Assembly (NCBI GenBank): GCA_035430165.1
Contig: DAOMGE010000005.1
Span: 1 to 64,000 of the forward strand
Source: UBA7239 sp035430165
GTDB lineage: Bacteria > Pseudomonadota > Gammaproteobacteria > Pseudomonadales > UBA7239
Direction of reading: 5' to 3'
Length of the DNA: 64,000 bases
Made by a program: the position numbers and the translations under genes. Below, in pieces: positions 33,451 through 43,191 of the stretch. Within the stretch, counting starts at the first letter, position 1, and every line of letters begins with the position of its first letter. Below the pieces are notes generated by a model, which worked only from the letters and a program-made list of their open reading frames with translations, did not search any database and was not told the origin of the DNA.

Positions 33451-36400
33451 TTAGTAGGAAATTGATTCCTGAATACTTGAGCCCCTGTAAACCCCATTCA
33501 GCGGATACACAGTCGGGATCAATGTTTTCCTCGCAAAATCCAACGGATAAGCGTCCATGTCATCATTCACGCCGTCGTTGTCATCATCCGGATCGCATAC
33601 ATCACCAATCAGATCACCATCGGTATCCAGCTGATCACTATTGGCAACTGACGGGCAATTATCCGAACCATCACCAATGCCATCCGCATCACTGTCGGCA
33701 TTGCTCAATGGATCAGTTGGATACAGATCCAGCCTGTCGCTGACACCATCTCCATCCGTATCAGCCAGTAATCGATTCGTACCTTTCATGGCTTCCTGAG
33801 CTGCGCCCAATCCATCACCATCTGCATCCATCAGATTGACCGGAAGATTCTGCTGTCCAAATGTGTTATCGCCCCAGCAGACGACACCATTACTCGTCAG
33901 CGCACATGTAAAGTAAACGCCCGCGCTAATCTGGAAAGTGTTAGCCAATACCGGCACTCTGGATTGTCCATAATCATCACCTGATCCTGCATTGAGTTTT
34001 CCGGCCCCCCAGCAAACCACCCCGGTATCATCCAAAGCACAGGTATGGTAACTACCCGCTACAATGCTACGAGGATTTACCAGAGCTGGCACATTCAGCT
34101 GTCCTTTGCTGTTGTTACCCCAGCACTTCACAGCTGAGCCATCAAGAGCGCAAGTGTGTTGTGAACCGGCAACAACCTGTGTTGGCGAACTCAAGGCTGG
34201 CACGTTACGCTGGCCGTAAGAATTATCACCCCAGCACTTAACACCCGTATTGTCGATTGCACAAGTATGTCGATCACCTGCAGCAATGCCGGTTGGCAAA
34301 GACAGTGCAGGCACAGTACGTTGTCCGGATCCATTATCACCCCAACACTTGACCGTCGTACCATCAATAGCGCAAGTATGCGCACCACCTGCAGAAACTT
34401 GTTTTGGCGCCGTAATAGAAGGCACTGTTGACTGGCCAGACACGTTGCTACCCCAGCATTTGAGACCCGAACTGTCGATCGCACAGGTGTGCCACAAACC
34501 ACCACTGACCTGCTTGATGCCGCTGAGCACAGGAGGTGACGCCTGACCGTAACGATTATCCCCAGCACAGCGTAATCCTGCCTCATCAACAACGCAGGCG
34601 TGACGACCACCCAAGGCTATCTGATAATCCGGCACGAGCGGATTACGCCCATGACTCACCTCCCAGCCATCCAGCAACGAATCACTGTCCGTATCAGGAT
34701 TGGAGACTGATGTGCCGCGCGTTATCTCAGCACCAAACGTCAATCCATCCGCATCATCATCCGACAAGGCATCTGACCCGTTCAGCGGATCCATACCGTA
34801 CGTGAGCTCCATACCATCAGCCAGACCGTCTGAATCGGTATCAGCAAGCACGGGATTAGTACCATACAGATAGATTTCCTCTCCATCCAGCAAACCATCA
34901 CCATCGGTATCCGTCACCAGTGGATTGGTACCATGAACAATTTCCTGTTTATCGGAAACGTTATCACTATCCGTATCAGCTGAACGCGGATTTAACCCAT
35001 GTGCTATTTCATACGCATCATTTAAACCATCTGAATCGGTATCTGCTTTCAGGGGATTGGTATTCGCTGCAATTTCAGCCGCATCATCCAGACCATCGCC
35101 ATCCGTGTCTGCTACCAGCGGATCTGTCAGGTAAGTAAATATTTCCTGGTAATCCGACAAGCTGTCCGCATCGGAGGACTTGAGTTTTGGATTGGTGCCA
35201 TAAACCTGAACTTCTGCGCCGTCCATAATGCCGTCACCATCCGTGTCAGTAACCCGGACATTCAGGCCGTTGGTGTATTCGTAATAATCACCCAGACCAT
35301 CGCCATCCGTATCGACATCTGTAGGTAAACTGCCCGCTTGCATTTCTTGCTGATTGGTCAGGTGATCATGATCAGCATCTCCTGCAGCAACTTGCAACAA
35401 ATTGCCAAAATACTTTTGTTCCCACTGATCATTCAGGCCATCAACATCGGCATCGGTACTGATCAACGGATTAAGCCCTTGATCTATTTCCAGCTTGTCA
35501 TTGATACCATCACCGTCCGTATCATAAAGTCTTGGGTTGCTGGCATTTTGATATTCCTGGAGGTTGGTCAGGCCATCATTATCAGGATCCTGTGCAGCAT
35601 CTGCGGGATCGTTTTTGTTCAGCCCGAACTTGTCTTCAAATACATCAGGCATGCCGTCGCGGTCCTGATCATTTGTCTTGGACATTTTTACCATGTTTGA
35701 TACAGCAGCCTGCCAGTTGGTGGTAACGCTGCAACAGAAATCCTGTGACCACAGTCCGACCCAACCTCCACCTTCAGGCATAACAGCAAGCGCAACAGTC
35801 CCGTAAACTGTTTCCTGATATATCGGCAGTGCATTCGCCGGGAGAGATGTGCGTGTAACCGCGTAGGATCCCGCATCGAGACTTACAGGACCGCCTGCGA
35901 AAGACGTGTTTATCGCAGCTTGCGCATTCAGGCTGGTGGCATAGTTGCTCGATGCAACCAGCGAATATCCAAACAGTCCGTTCAACAGGTCAGTTTCATA
36001 CGTTGTGTATGCACCATTGACCATCAAAGTGCCACCATTCCGGACGAATGTCTTGATAACCTCCCTCGCCTCAACCGTCATTGCCGCATAAAAATTACCA
36101 TTCTCCAATTCGGGAATGAGCAGAACCTCTTTTTGCTGCAGAGCCAATGAAAGAGCCGACGCCGAAATATCTGAAAACAGGATAACTGTATTGCCAGACG
36201 CCTCCATCACGCTCTTAAGGTACAAATCGTCCTGATCAATGTCCGTGTAATAGTCACTGCTCAACATAGCAATCCGCCTACTCGCGGCAGATGCAGTACC
36301 TACTCCATCTTTTACAAAAGGATTCGTACCAAGTAAACGCAGCTCCATGACATTGTTCAGTCCGTCACCGTCTTTATCATTTTTTGCGTCTGCAGGATTA

Positions 36401-39400
36401 TTCGGCGCCGAACCCAGGGCATATTCTTCTGCATTGGTCAGTGCATCCTGGTCGAGATCCCCGCCCGCATCTGCGCTAGACAACGGATTCAAGCCGTACT
36501 GCACTTCCCAGCCATCAGGCATACCATCGCCATCGGTATCTGCAACCAACGGATTCGTGCCAGCGGAAGCCTCTGCAACATCTGATAAGCCATCGTTATC
36601 ATCATCAGTGTCGGCATTGTTACCAATACTGTCATTATCTGTGTCAATGGACTCTGCAGCATTGAGCGGAAATTTATCGACACTATCAGCCACACCGTCG
36701 TTGTCATCGTCGGTATCAGCATTGTTTCCAATACCATCACCATCGGTATCTAACGTCTCGACTGCATTTAATGGGAACGCATCAAGCCGGTCATTGATGC
36801 CATCACCATCGGTATCAGCTTTTAACGGATCAGTATGTGAGCTGACGGTTTCATAGCCATCATTCCAGCCATCACCATCCGTATCGGGCGATTTCGGATT
36901 GGTAGCGTGTGCAACTTCCCAGCCATCCGACAAGCCATCACCATCCGTATCAGCAACCAGTGGATTGGTTGTGCGCGAAACTTCATCCGCATCATCGAGT
37001 TCATCGCCATCGGTATCGGCTTTCAGCGGATCAGTGTGATACGTCAAAACTTCCTGGCCGTCCTTCAGTGTGTCACCATCAGAAGAGGCCGCTAGCGGAT
37101 TGGTGTGATAAGTATTCACTTCCTGGCCATCGGTCAAACCATCGGCATCTGTATCGGCTTTAACAGGATTTGTCCCCGCACCAATTTCGACACCATCATT
37201 AAGACCATCACTATCAGTATCGGCGACGACCGGGTTTGTGAGAGCAGCAAATTCATCAATGTTTGTTATGCCATCCGCATCATTATCAGATGCTGCATTC
37301 GCAGACAAATTGCCAAAATACTTGATCTCCCATTCGTCGTTCATACCATCCGCATCGGTATCACCAAGCCTGACGAGTGGATTCAATCCGCGAGCAACTT
37401 CATCGCCATCATTAATTCCGTCACCATCAGTATCTGCTACCAGTGGATTGCTGTTGTTCTGGTATTCCTGCAAGTTGGTGAGGCCATCACCATCCGGATC
37501 AAGAGATGCATCCGCAGCAGAGGATTTGTTCAGACCGAATTTAGTCTCGAAAATATCTGGCATACCATCAGCATCCAGATCATTACCTGCTGTCGTCAGG
37601 ATAAGTTTGACCCTCTGCGACGCATACTGTGTGCATCCAAATATGTACTGGTTCGCTGTCGAGCCTATCGTGGAAATTTTCCCACCTACAGCAAAGTCGC
37701 TGCCAGCCTTCTGGACAATGGACTGGATGGCCGCTGCATTGAGGTTGACCGTGACTTTTGTATTGGATGAAACCAGCTGCTCTCCGTACAAAGTTCCCGT
37801 GCCCAAATCATTGAATGTCGAAGTGACCAAACCACCAGCGAGCAGTGTCGTAATCGACGTAGTAACGTCGTAAAGCTGATAGTTTTCACTACCATCCTGT
37901 AACGCAACACAGGCTGATGTTGTTGGATCAATCTCCACTTTTGCCGTTGATAATCCTGGCAGTGAAGCCGGCAAATGGAAAGTAAAGAAATTCCTGTATT
38001 CCCCGGAACTGTAATAGCCAACAATGTAATTGTCATTGCTAGGCGTATGCGCTGAGTTCGTCGCATACCATCCACCATCAAATGCCATTACAGCTGTTGT
38101 ACTACTGGGCGATGTGAATCCGTCGGACACTTTCGGATTAGAGCCGAGCAAAACCACTTCCATGACATTCTTGAGTCCATCACCATCCCAATCAAGTAAA
38201 GCGTCTGCCTTGTCAAGCGGATTAAAGCCGTAGGTATACTCCTGCAGGTTGGTCATGCCATCCATATCAGCATCGGCAGCCGCATCATTGACTAGTGGAT
38301 CAAGACCCGAGCTGATCTCCCATTTATCGGGCATGCCATCACCATCGCTGTCAACTTTCAGCGGGTCGGTGTGATATTTATTGATTTCGTCAATATCACT
38401 GATGCCATCACCATCATCATCCGGGTCGGTGTTATTGCCTATCCCGTCGCGATCCGTATCAAGAGACTCACTTGCATCAAGTGGAAATGCGTCAACACTA
38501 TCAGCAACACCATCGTTATCGTCATCGGTATCGGCTTTATCGCCGATACCATCATGATCGCTGTCACGCGTTTCATTCGCATCCAGCGGAAATGGATCAC
38601 TCAGGTCTGAAACACCATCGCCGTCGGTATCGACCAAACGGGGCGATGTGCCCAGAATATTGACCTCATCACTATCCAGCAAACCATCACCATCGGTATC
38701 CGGTTTGAGCGGATCGGATCCAGCCACCAGTTCAGCAATATCATCAAGACCATCACCGTCGGTGTCGGCAGTCATTGGATTGGTGTGATAGAAAAGTACT
38801 TCATCCCAATCACCCAGCAAATCAAAATCACTGTCATTGCTGTAAGGATTGGTGTGGTAAACGGTTATTTCCGCAAAATCTGTCAAGCCATCGTTATCAC
38901 TGTCTGCAGAAATGGATACTGTAACTTTTGGATCAAGCGGATCCGAATCCACGTCATCTGCATAGCCATCACCATCGTCATCCGTGTCGGCATTATTGCC
39001 TATGCCGTCGTGGTCTGTATCAAGATATTCGGAGGCATCCCGGGGGAAAGCATCAATGGCATCGCCATAACCGTCGTTATCATCGTCGCTGTCGATGTTA
39101 TCGCCCAGCCCATCACCATCTGCATCATGTTGCTCGGTAGCATCAAGCGAAAACGCATCATCAACGTCAGCAACACCGTCACCATCATCATCGGTATCCA
39201 CGTTATTCCCGATACCGTCATGATCCGTATCCAGCTGCTCTGTCGGATCAAGCGGAAAGGCGTCCTGTGCGTCAACAACACCGTCATTGTCATCATCCTG
39301 ATCGAGTGAGTCCGGCCAGAAGTCACCATCATTATTGGCATCAACAACCAATGGATTGGTATGGAATATGCGTGCTTCAGCATAATCATTAAAACCGTCG

Positions 39401-39687
39401 CCATCCGTGTCAGGATCAAGCGGATTGGTGTGATAGGTCAGAACTTCGTCGCCGTCATCCAGACCGTCATCATCTGAATCACCATCATTAGGATTGGTAT
39501 GGTATATCTGGTTTTCCTGATAATTGGTGAGCCCATCTCCATCCAGGTCCCCATTCAGTCCAGAATTACCGTCACCCTTATCGGCATTGGCAACGCCCAG
39601 CCAGAAAAGCAGGCCCAAGGCTGAGAGAATTAAAACCGCTGATTTTGTAATCGAAGTCCGGAAGTCTGTCCCGTTATACCGTTCCAT
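33451..39687 (-). CDS. Giant secreted protein: calcium repeats, GATase-like domain, RCC1-type propeller, conserved tail
   Basis: A 2078-residue protein starting at ATG 39687, preceded by a strong AGGAGG. Approximate layout: signal peptide 1-35 (core ILSALGLLFWLGVANA); thrombospondin type 3 DxDxDG repeats 45-525; an all-beta domain 526-700 (GWYATNSAHT, NFFTFHLPA); more calcium repeats 700-1130; an alpha/beta domain 1130-1335 resembling GATase1/ThuA-like folds (RRIAMLSSDYYTD, LLIPELENG, FVRNGGTLMVNG); calcium repeats 1335-1685; seven RCC1-like repeats 1686-1950, each with H[AT]C and C[AW]G; calcium repeats 1950-2055; and the tail VYPLNGVYRGSSIQESISY. It is secreted, and calcium should stiffen the repeat rods. 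The ligand or enzyme role is unknown. The tail recurs in the two smaller proteins (19-1373, 46832-47614). In-frame ATGs further upstream add only unrelated sequence. Confidence 0.9.
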   Translation of the reverse strand: MERYNGTDFRTSITKSAVLILSALGLLFWLGVANADKGDGNSGLNGDLDGDGLTNYQENQIYHTNPNDGDSDDDGLDDGDEVLTYHTNPLDPDTDGDGFNDYAEARIFHTNPLVVDANNDGDFWPDSLDQDDDNDGVVDAQDAFPLDPTEQLDTDHDGIGNNVDTDDDGDGVADVDDAFSLDATEQHDADGDGLGDNIDSDDDNDGYGDAIDAFPRDASEYLDTDHDGIGNNADTDDDGDGYADDVDSDPLDPKVTVSISADSDNDGLTDFAEITVYHTNPYSNDSDFDLLGDWDEVLFYHTNPMTADTDGDGLDDIAELVAGSDPLKPDTDGDGLLDSDEVNILGTSPRLVDTDGDGVSDLSDPFPLDANETRDSDHDGIGDKADTDDDNDGVADSVDAFPLDASESLDTDRDGIGNNTDPDDDGDGISDIDEINKYHTDPLKVDSDGDGMPDKWEISSGLDPLVNDAAADADMDGMTNLQEYTYGFNPLDKADALLDWDGDGLKNVMEVVLLGSNPKVSDGFTSPSSTTAVMAFDGGWYATNSAHTPSNDNYIVGYYSSGEYRNFFTFHLPASLPGLSTAKVEIDPTTSACVALQDGSENYQLYDVTTSITTLLAGGLVTSTFNDLGTGTLYGEQLVSSNTKVTVNLNAAAIQSIVQKAGSDFAVGGKISTIGSTANQYIFGCTQYASQRVKLILTTAGNDLDADGMPDIFETKFGLNKSSAADASLDPDGDGLTNLQEYQNNSNPLVADTDGDGINDGDEVARGLNPLVRLGDTDADGMNDEWEIKYFGNLSANAASDNDADGITNIDEFAALTNPVVADTDSDGLNDGVEIGAGTNPVKADTDADGLTDGQEVNTYHTNPLAASSDGDTLKDGQEVLTYHTDPLKADTDGDELDDADEVSRTTNPLVADTDGDGLSDGWEVAHATNPKSPDTDGDGWNDGYETVSSHTDPLKADTDGDGINDRLDAFPLNAVETLDTDGDGIGNNADTDDDNDGVADSVDKFPLNAAESIDTDNDSIGNNADTDDDNDGLSDVAEASAGTNPLVADTDGDGMPDGWEVQYGLNPLSSADAGGDLDQDALTNAEEYALGSAPNNPADAKNDKDGDGLNNVMELRLLGTNPFVKDGVGTASAASRRIAMLSSDYYTDIDQDDLYLKSVMEASGNTVILFSDISASALSLALQQKEVLLIPELENGNFYAAMTVEAREVIKTFVRNGGTLMVNGAYTTYETDLLNGLFGYSLVASSNYATSLNAQAAINTSFAGGPVSLDAGSYAVTRTSLPANALPIYQETVYGTVALAVMPEGGGWVGLWSQDFCCSVTTNWQAAVSNMVKMSKTNDQDRDGMPDVFEDKFGLNKNDPADAAQDPDNDGLTNLQEYQNASNPRLYDTDGDGINDKLEIDQGLNPLISTDADVDGLNDQWEQKYFGNLLQVAAGDADHDHLTNQQEMQAGSLPTDVDTDGDGLGDYYEYTNGLNVRVTDTDGDGIMDGAEVQVYGTNPKLKSSDADSLSDYQEIFTYLTDPLVADTDGDGLDDAAEIAANTNPLKADTDSDGLNDAYEIAHGLNPRSADTDSDNVSDKQEIVHGTNPLVTDTDGDGLLDGEEIYLYGTNPVLADTDSDGLADGMELTYGMDPLNGSDALSDDDADGLTFGAEITRGTSVSNPDTDSDSLLDGWEVSHGRNPLVPDYQIALGGRHACVVDEAGLRCAGDNRYGQASPPVLSGIKQVSGGLWHTCAIDSSGLKCWGSNVSGQSTVPSITAPKQVSAGGAHTCAIDGTTVKCWGDNGSGQRTVPALSLPTGIAAGDRHTCAIDNTGVKCWGDNSYGQRNVPALSSPTQVVAGSQHTCALDGSAVKCWGNNSKGQLNVPALVNPRSIVAGSYHTCALDDTGVVCWGAGKLNAGSGDDYGQSRVPVLANTFQISAGVYFTCALTSNGVVCWGDNTFGQQNLPVNLMDADGDGLGAAQEAMKGTNRLLADTDGDGVSDRLDLYPTDPLSNADSDADGIGDGSDNCPSVANSDQLDTDGDLIGDVCDPDDDNDGVNDDMDAYPLDFARKTLIPTVYPLNGVYRGSSIQESISY

Positions 39688-39881
39688 AAAACTTTCCTCC
39701 TGCCTGCTTGTTTTTTTCGCCCCATTTATATTTATTCGGGGATTTCTTTTGTCTGAATCTACCATACAAAACATATGATTACTACGGTTATTCCAGACCC
39801 TGGCGCCCCTTGAAACACCTACCTGCGCAAGGAAGGCAAGTGCTAGAATCGGCCCCCTGATAGTCATCGAGGCCACCCGTC

Positions 39882-40163
39882 ATGCTCAAGGTTAACGAAT
39901 ATTTCAACGGCAACGTCAAATCCATCGGTTTCCAGACCAGCACCCTGCCAGCAACTGTCGGTGTCATGGCACCGGGCGAGTACGAGTTTGGCACAAGCCA
40001 GAAAGAAGTGATGACAGTGGTCAGCGGTGGCCTGACTGTCAAACTGCCTGGAAACGAGAGCTGGCAAACTTTCAAGGAAGGCGACGCCTTTGAAGTGCCC
40101 GCCAATGCCAAATTCCAGCTGAAGGTGTCAGTGGCTACAGCCTACCTTTGCACCTACGAATAA
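39882..40163 (+). CDS. ppnP: Pyrimidine/purine nucleoside phosphorylase
   Basis: A 93-residue cupin matching E. coli PpnP (YaiE): MLKVNEYFNGNVKSIGF, GVMAPGEYEFGTSQKEVMTVVSG, LTVKLPGNESWQTFKEGDAFEVPANAKFQLKV. The family phosphorolyses a wide range of purine and pyrimidine nucleosides. It is a single-gene unit: the large gene starts about 195 bases away on the other strand, and cysC starts 152 bases downstream. Confidence 0.95.
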   Translation: MLKVNEYFNGNVKSIGFQTSTLPATVGVMAPGEYEFGTSQKEVMTVVSGGLTVKLPGNESWQTFKEGDAFEVPANAKFQLKVSVATAYLCTYE

Positions 40164-40315
40164 CAAGGAAGTTCTAGCAGGGCAAACAGCTGTGTATAGA
40201 GTCTTTACGCGGCTGTCACTACGGACATTGCCTCTCCGCCTCCGCACTATCATCTGAGAAAATGCACCCACGTCAACAATCCCGATTCCATCTTAATTAG
40301 CACAGGAGCCTGATC

Positions 40316-40939
40316 ATGGCTGAACAAAAAGCAACCAACGTGCATTGGCATTCAGGCGATGTCACCCGTGAAGATCGATACCGTGTACTGGGCCACAAGG
40401 GAGCAACCCTGTGGTTCACTGGCCTGTCTGGCAGTGGAAAAAGTACCGTGGCTGTGGCACTGGAGAAAGAACTGACAGCTCGTGGTGTACTGTGTTATCG
40501 ACTGGATGGGGACAACGTCCGTCTCGGCATCAACAAGAATCTCGGCTTTTCAGCTGAAGACCGCAGTGAAAATATCCGTCGCATTGGTGAAATTTCAAAA
40601 CTGTTTGTCGATACCGGTGTCATCGTCCTGAGCAGCTTTATCAGTCCGTACCGCGCGGATCGCGATACTGTACGCGCCCTGCACGATGCAAGCGCCATGG
40701 ATTTTATCGAAATTCATGTGGATTGCTCATTAGCCGAAGCAGAAAAGCGTGATCCGAAAGGCTTGTACAAAAAGGCCCGTGCAGGTGAGATCAAAGGGTT
40801 TACCGGCATTGATGACCCGTACGAAGCACCTGTCAAACCCGAGGTTCATCTGCACTCTGATGAAATGTCACTGGAACAGGAAGTGGCGGTATTGATCGCC
40901 GAACTGGAATCGCGCGGCATACTCAACTTCTCCGAATAA
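40316..40939 (+). CDS. cysC: Adenylylsulfate kinase
   Basis: A 207-residue stand-alone APS kinase that phosphorylates APS to PAPS in sulfate assimilation. Walker A GLSGSGKST is at 36-44; the APS-binding block DGDNVRLGINKNLGFSAEDRSENIRRI follows; the phosphoserine-region block VIVLSSFISPYR and the lid KGLYKKARAGEIKGFTGIDDPYE are complete. AGGAG lies 10 bases upstream. The cysD and cysN sulfurylase genes usually linked to cysC are not in this window; an SDR gene follows after 19 bases. Confidence 0.95.
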   Translation: MAEQKATNVHWHSGDVTREDRYRVLGHKGATLWFTGLSGSGKSTVAVALEKELTARGVLCYRLDGDNVRLGINKNLGFSAEDRSENIRRIGEISKLFVDTGVIVLSSFISPYRADRDTVRALHDASAMDFIEIHVDCSLAEAEKRDPKGLYKKARAGEIKGFTGIDDPYEAPVKPEVHLHSDEMSLEQEVAVLIAELESRGILNFSE

Positions 40940-40958
40940 TCAAGGCAGGAATTCGCCC

Positions 40959-41753
40959 ATGCTAATGCAGGATAAAGTGGTCATCATTTCAGGTATCGGT
41001 CCGGGTCTCGGTGTGGAGCTGGCGCTTCTGGCTGCACGCGAAGGCGCTAAAGCGGTCGTACTGGCTGCACGTACGGCTTCCAAGCTGAGTGATGCTGCGC
41101 AACAAATTGCCTCTCTGGGTCTTGGCACACAGACACTGGAAGTGGCAACCGACATTTCCAGACCCGAGGACTGCAAGCATCTGGTCACTAAAACGGTTGA
41201 AGCTTTTGGCCGGATTGATGCCGTAGTCAACAGTGCCTACATCCCCGGCAAATTTGGCTCATGGGAAAAATGGGATTTTGATGACTGGCGCAAAACGATG
41301 GATGTGAACCTGTTTGGCTCACTGAATCTTTCGCGCGAAGCAGCACGTGTCATGAAAGACCAGCCTGAACGCGGCGCCATTGTGATGGTGAACTCCATGG
41401 TCACCAAAAATGTGATCAGCGCCCAGGGTGGCTATGCCACATCCAAGGGTGCCCTTGCCACTGCCACCCGCGCATTGGCCAGTGAACTGGCTCCCTTGGG
41501 TATCCGTGTCAACAGCTGTTTCATGGGCTGGATGTGGGGCGCGAACGTAAAAGGGTTCGTCGAAGGCATGGCAGCCAAAAATGGTGTTGATCCGTCAGTC
41601 GTCAAGAAAGGCTTCGAGAAAAATATTCCGTTGGGTGAAATGCCAACTGACAAGGATTGCGCCAAGGGATGCCTGTTTCTGGTGTCAGATTATGCCAAAG
41701 TCATCACCGGAGCCTCGCTGGATATCAACGGCGGCGAATACATGCCTCATTAA
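40959..41753 (+). CDS. Short-chain dehydrogenase/reductase
   Basis: A 264-residue classical SDR. The cofactor loop SGIGPGLG (about 11-18) follows the first strand; the Rossmann motif NSAY replaces the common NNAG; the catalytic Ser is in MVNSMVTKN; the Tyr-x-x-x-Lys is YATSKGAL. The C-terminal ITGASLDINGGEYMPH is typical of the family. The Arg in LAARTASKL suggests a preference for NADP(H). The substrate cannot be told from the sequence. It follows cysC by 19 bases and may be co-transcribed; it is probably not related to sulfate assimilation. Confidence 0.85.
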   Translation: MLMQDKVVIISGIGPGLGVELALLAAREGAKAVVLAARTASKLSDAAQQIASLGLGTQTLEVATDISRPEDCKHLVTKTVEAFGRIDAVVNSAYIPGKFGSWEKWDFDDWRKTMDVNLFGSLNLSREAARVMKDQPERGAIVMVNSMVTKNVISAQGGYATSKGALATATRALASELAPLGIRVNSCFMGWMWGANVKGFVEGMAAKNGVDPSVVKKGFEKNIPLGEMPTDKDCAKGCLFLVSDYAKVITGASLDINGGEYMPH

Positions 41754-41856
41754 TGCAGATGATCCTTGCCCCTGAAGCTGCGTATTGGTAGAGTTTGCCC
41801 CCTTCTAAACCCCCCACCTGGCCGTATTTTGTCGGCACTGTTTGCAGGGTCCGCTC

Positions 41857-42891
41857 ATGTTCAAGAAATTCCGGGGAATGTTCTCCAATGACCTGTCGAT
41901 CGATCTCGGCACGGCCAACACCATCATTTACGTACGCGGCCGTGGCATTGTGCTCGACGAACCGTCTGTCGTGGCAATCCGTAACCACAATGGCCAGAAA
42001 ATTGTTGAAGCAGTGGGCATTGAAGCCAAACGCATGCTCGGTCGTACCCCAGGTAACATTACTGCCATCCGCCCCTTGAAAGATGGCGTCATCGCCGACT
42101 TTCAGGTCACCGAAAAAATGTTGCAGCATTTTATAAACAAAGTGCATGAAAACAGCTGGATGCGTCCCAGCCCACGCGTATTGATCGGCGTCCCCTGTAA
42201 GGCAACTGAAGTCGAAAAGCGTGCAATTCGTGAATCCGCACTCGGTGCTGGCGCCCGTGACGTACGCCTGATCGACGAACCGATGGCAGCCGCAATCGGC
42301 GCCGGCCTCAATGTCGAGGAAGCCAACGGTTCAATGGTTGTCGACATTGGCGGCGGCACCACAGAAATTGCAATCATCTCGCTGAACGGCGTGGTCTATG
42401 CAGATTCCGTGCGTATTGGTGGCGACCGTTTCGACGAGGCCATCATCAACTACGTGCGACGCAACTACGGTAGCATCATCGGCGACGCCACTGCAGAACG
42501 TATCAAGCAAGAAGTCGGCTGCGCCTTTGGCGGCCGTGAATTACGAGAAATTGATGTTCGCGGACGCAACCTTGCCGAGGGCGTTCCCCGTTCATTCACA
42601 CTGAACAGCGATGAAATTCTTGAGGCCTTGCAAGAACCACTGGCTGGTATCGTACAAGCTGTGAAGAGCGCACTGGAGCAATCCCCACCCGAACTGGCCT
42701 CCGATATTGCCGAAAACGGTATTGTGTTGACCGGTGGCGGTGCCTTGTTGCGAGACATTGATCGACTGCTGATGGAAGAAACCGGTCTACCAGTATTGAT
42801 CGCAGAAGATCCACTGACCTGCGTTGCCAAGGGTGGTGGTAAAGCACTGGAAATGATGGACAGACTGCATCTCGATCTCCTGTCCTCGTGA
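41857..42891 (+). CDS. mreB: Rod shape-determining actin homologue MreB
   Basis: A 344-residue bacterial actin. The phosphate 1 loop DLSIDLGTANTIIYV, connect 1 KDGVIADFQVTEKML, phosphate 2 VVDIGGGTTEIAIISL, and the adenosine loop LTGGGALLRDIDRLL are all present, along with the N-terminal amphipathic membrane-binding helix MFKKFRGMF. It polymerises on the inner membrane and guides elongation-phase peptidoglycan synthesis. I chose ATG 41857; upstream in-frame residues are outside the family. The usual mreC and mreD do not follow; xseB and ispA do, after 28 bases. It may be an orphan copy or a rearranged locus. Confidence 0.94.
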   Translation: MFKKFRGMFSNDLSIDLGTANTIIYVRGRGIVLDEPSVVAIRNHNGQKIVEAVGIEAKRMLGRTPGNITAIRPLKDGVIADFQVTEKMLQHFINKVHENSWMRPSPRVLIGVPCKATEVEKRAIRESALGAGARDVRLIDEPMAAAIGAGLNVEEANGSMVVDIGGGTTEIAIISLNGVVYADSVRIGGDRFDEAIINYVRRNYGSIIGDATAERIKQEVGCAFGGRELREIDVRGRNLAEGVPRSFTLNSDEILEALQEPLAGIVQAVKSALEQSPPELASDIAENGIVLTGGGALLRDIDRLLMEETGLPVLIAEDPLTCVAKGGGKALEMMDRLHLDLLSS

Positions 42892-42919
42892 TAACCGGTT
42901 AACTCGGAAAACGATCCGG

Positions 42920-43171
42920 ATGGCCACAAGAAAAAAACAGCAAGCAAACGGGCAGCCCAGCCTTGAACAATCCCTGGAAGAGCTGGAGCTGTTGGTTGAA
43001 AGCCTCGAGCATGGCGACTTGTCTCTGGAAGAATCCCTGAAGGCCTTTGAGGCCGGTATCAGGCTGACTCGGCAGTGTCAGGAAGCCCTCGCTGCTGCCG
43101 AGCAGAAAGTGCAGTTGTTGATCGAACAGAACGGAACCCTCAAGAGCGAACCCTTCGCTGACACCGAATAA
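42920..43171 (+). CDS. xseB: Exodeoxyribonuclease VII small subunit
   Basis: An 83-residue helical protein with the family signature SLEQSLEELELLVESLEHGDLSLEESLKAFEAGIRLTRQCQEALAAAEQKVQLLIE. Several copies bind the XseA catalytic subunit to form the single-strand exonuclease; xseA itself is not in the window. It directly precedes ispA, as in most gammaproteobacteria. Confidence 0.95.
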   Translation: MATRKKQQANGQPSLEQSLEELELLVESLEHGDLSLEESLKAFEAGIRLTRQCQEALAAAEQKVQLLIEQNGTLKSEPFADTE

Positions 43172-43191
43172 TCCCGACGGTGAACGAAACC

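Noticed and set aside
32862..33451. Possible extra gene between the DUF748 gene and the large gene
   Set aside because: The only supported reading frame is the second SlyD; the rest is leader and a terminator.
37105..39309. Several plus-strand open frames of 170-220 codons inside the large calcium-repeat gene
   Set aside because: They are antisense to repetitive Asp/Gly codons, which rarely give stops on the other strand; their translations are repetitive and without start signals.
34630..39560. Regularly spaced short DNA repeats suggestive of a CRISPR or satellite array
   Set aside because: They follow the codon periodicity of DxDxDG protein repeats, with an open frame throughout; there are no constant repeats with unique spacers and no cas genes.
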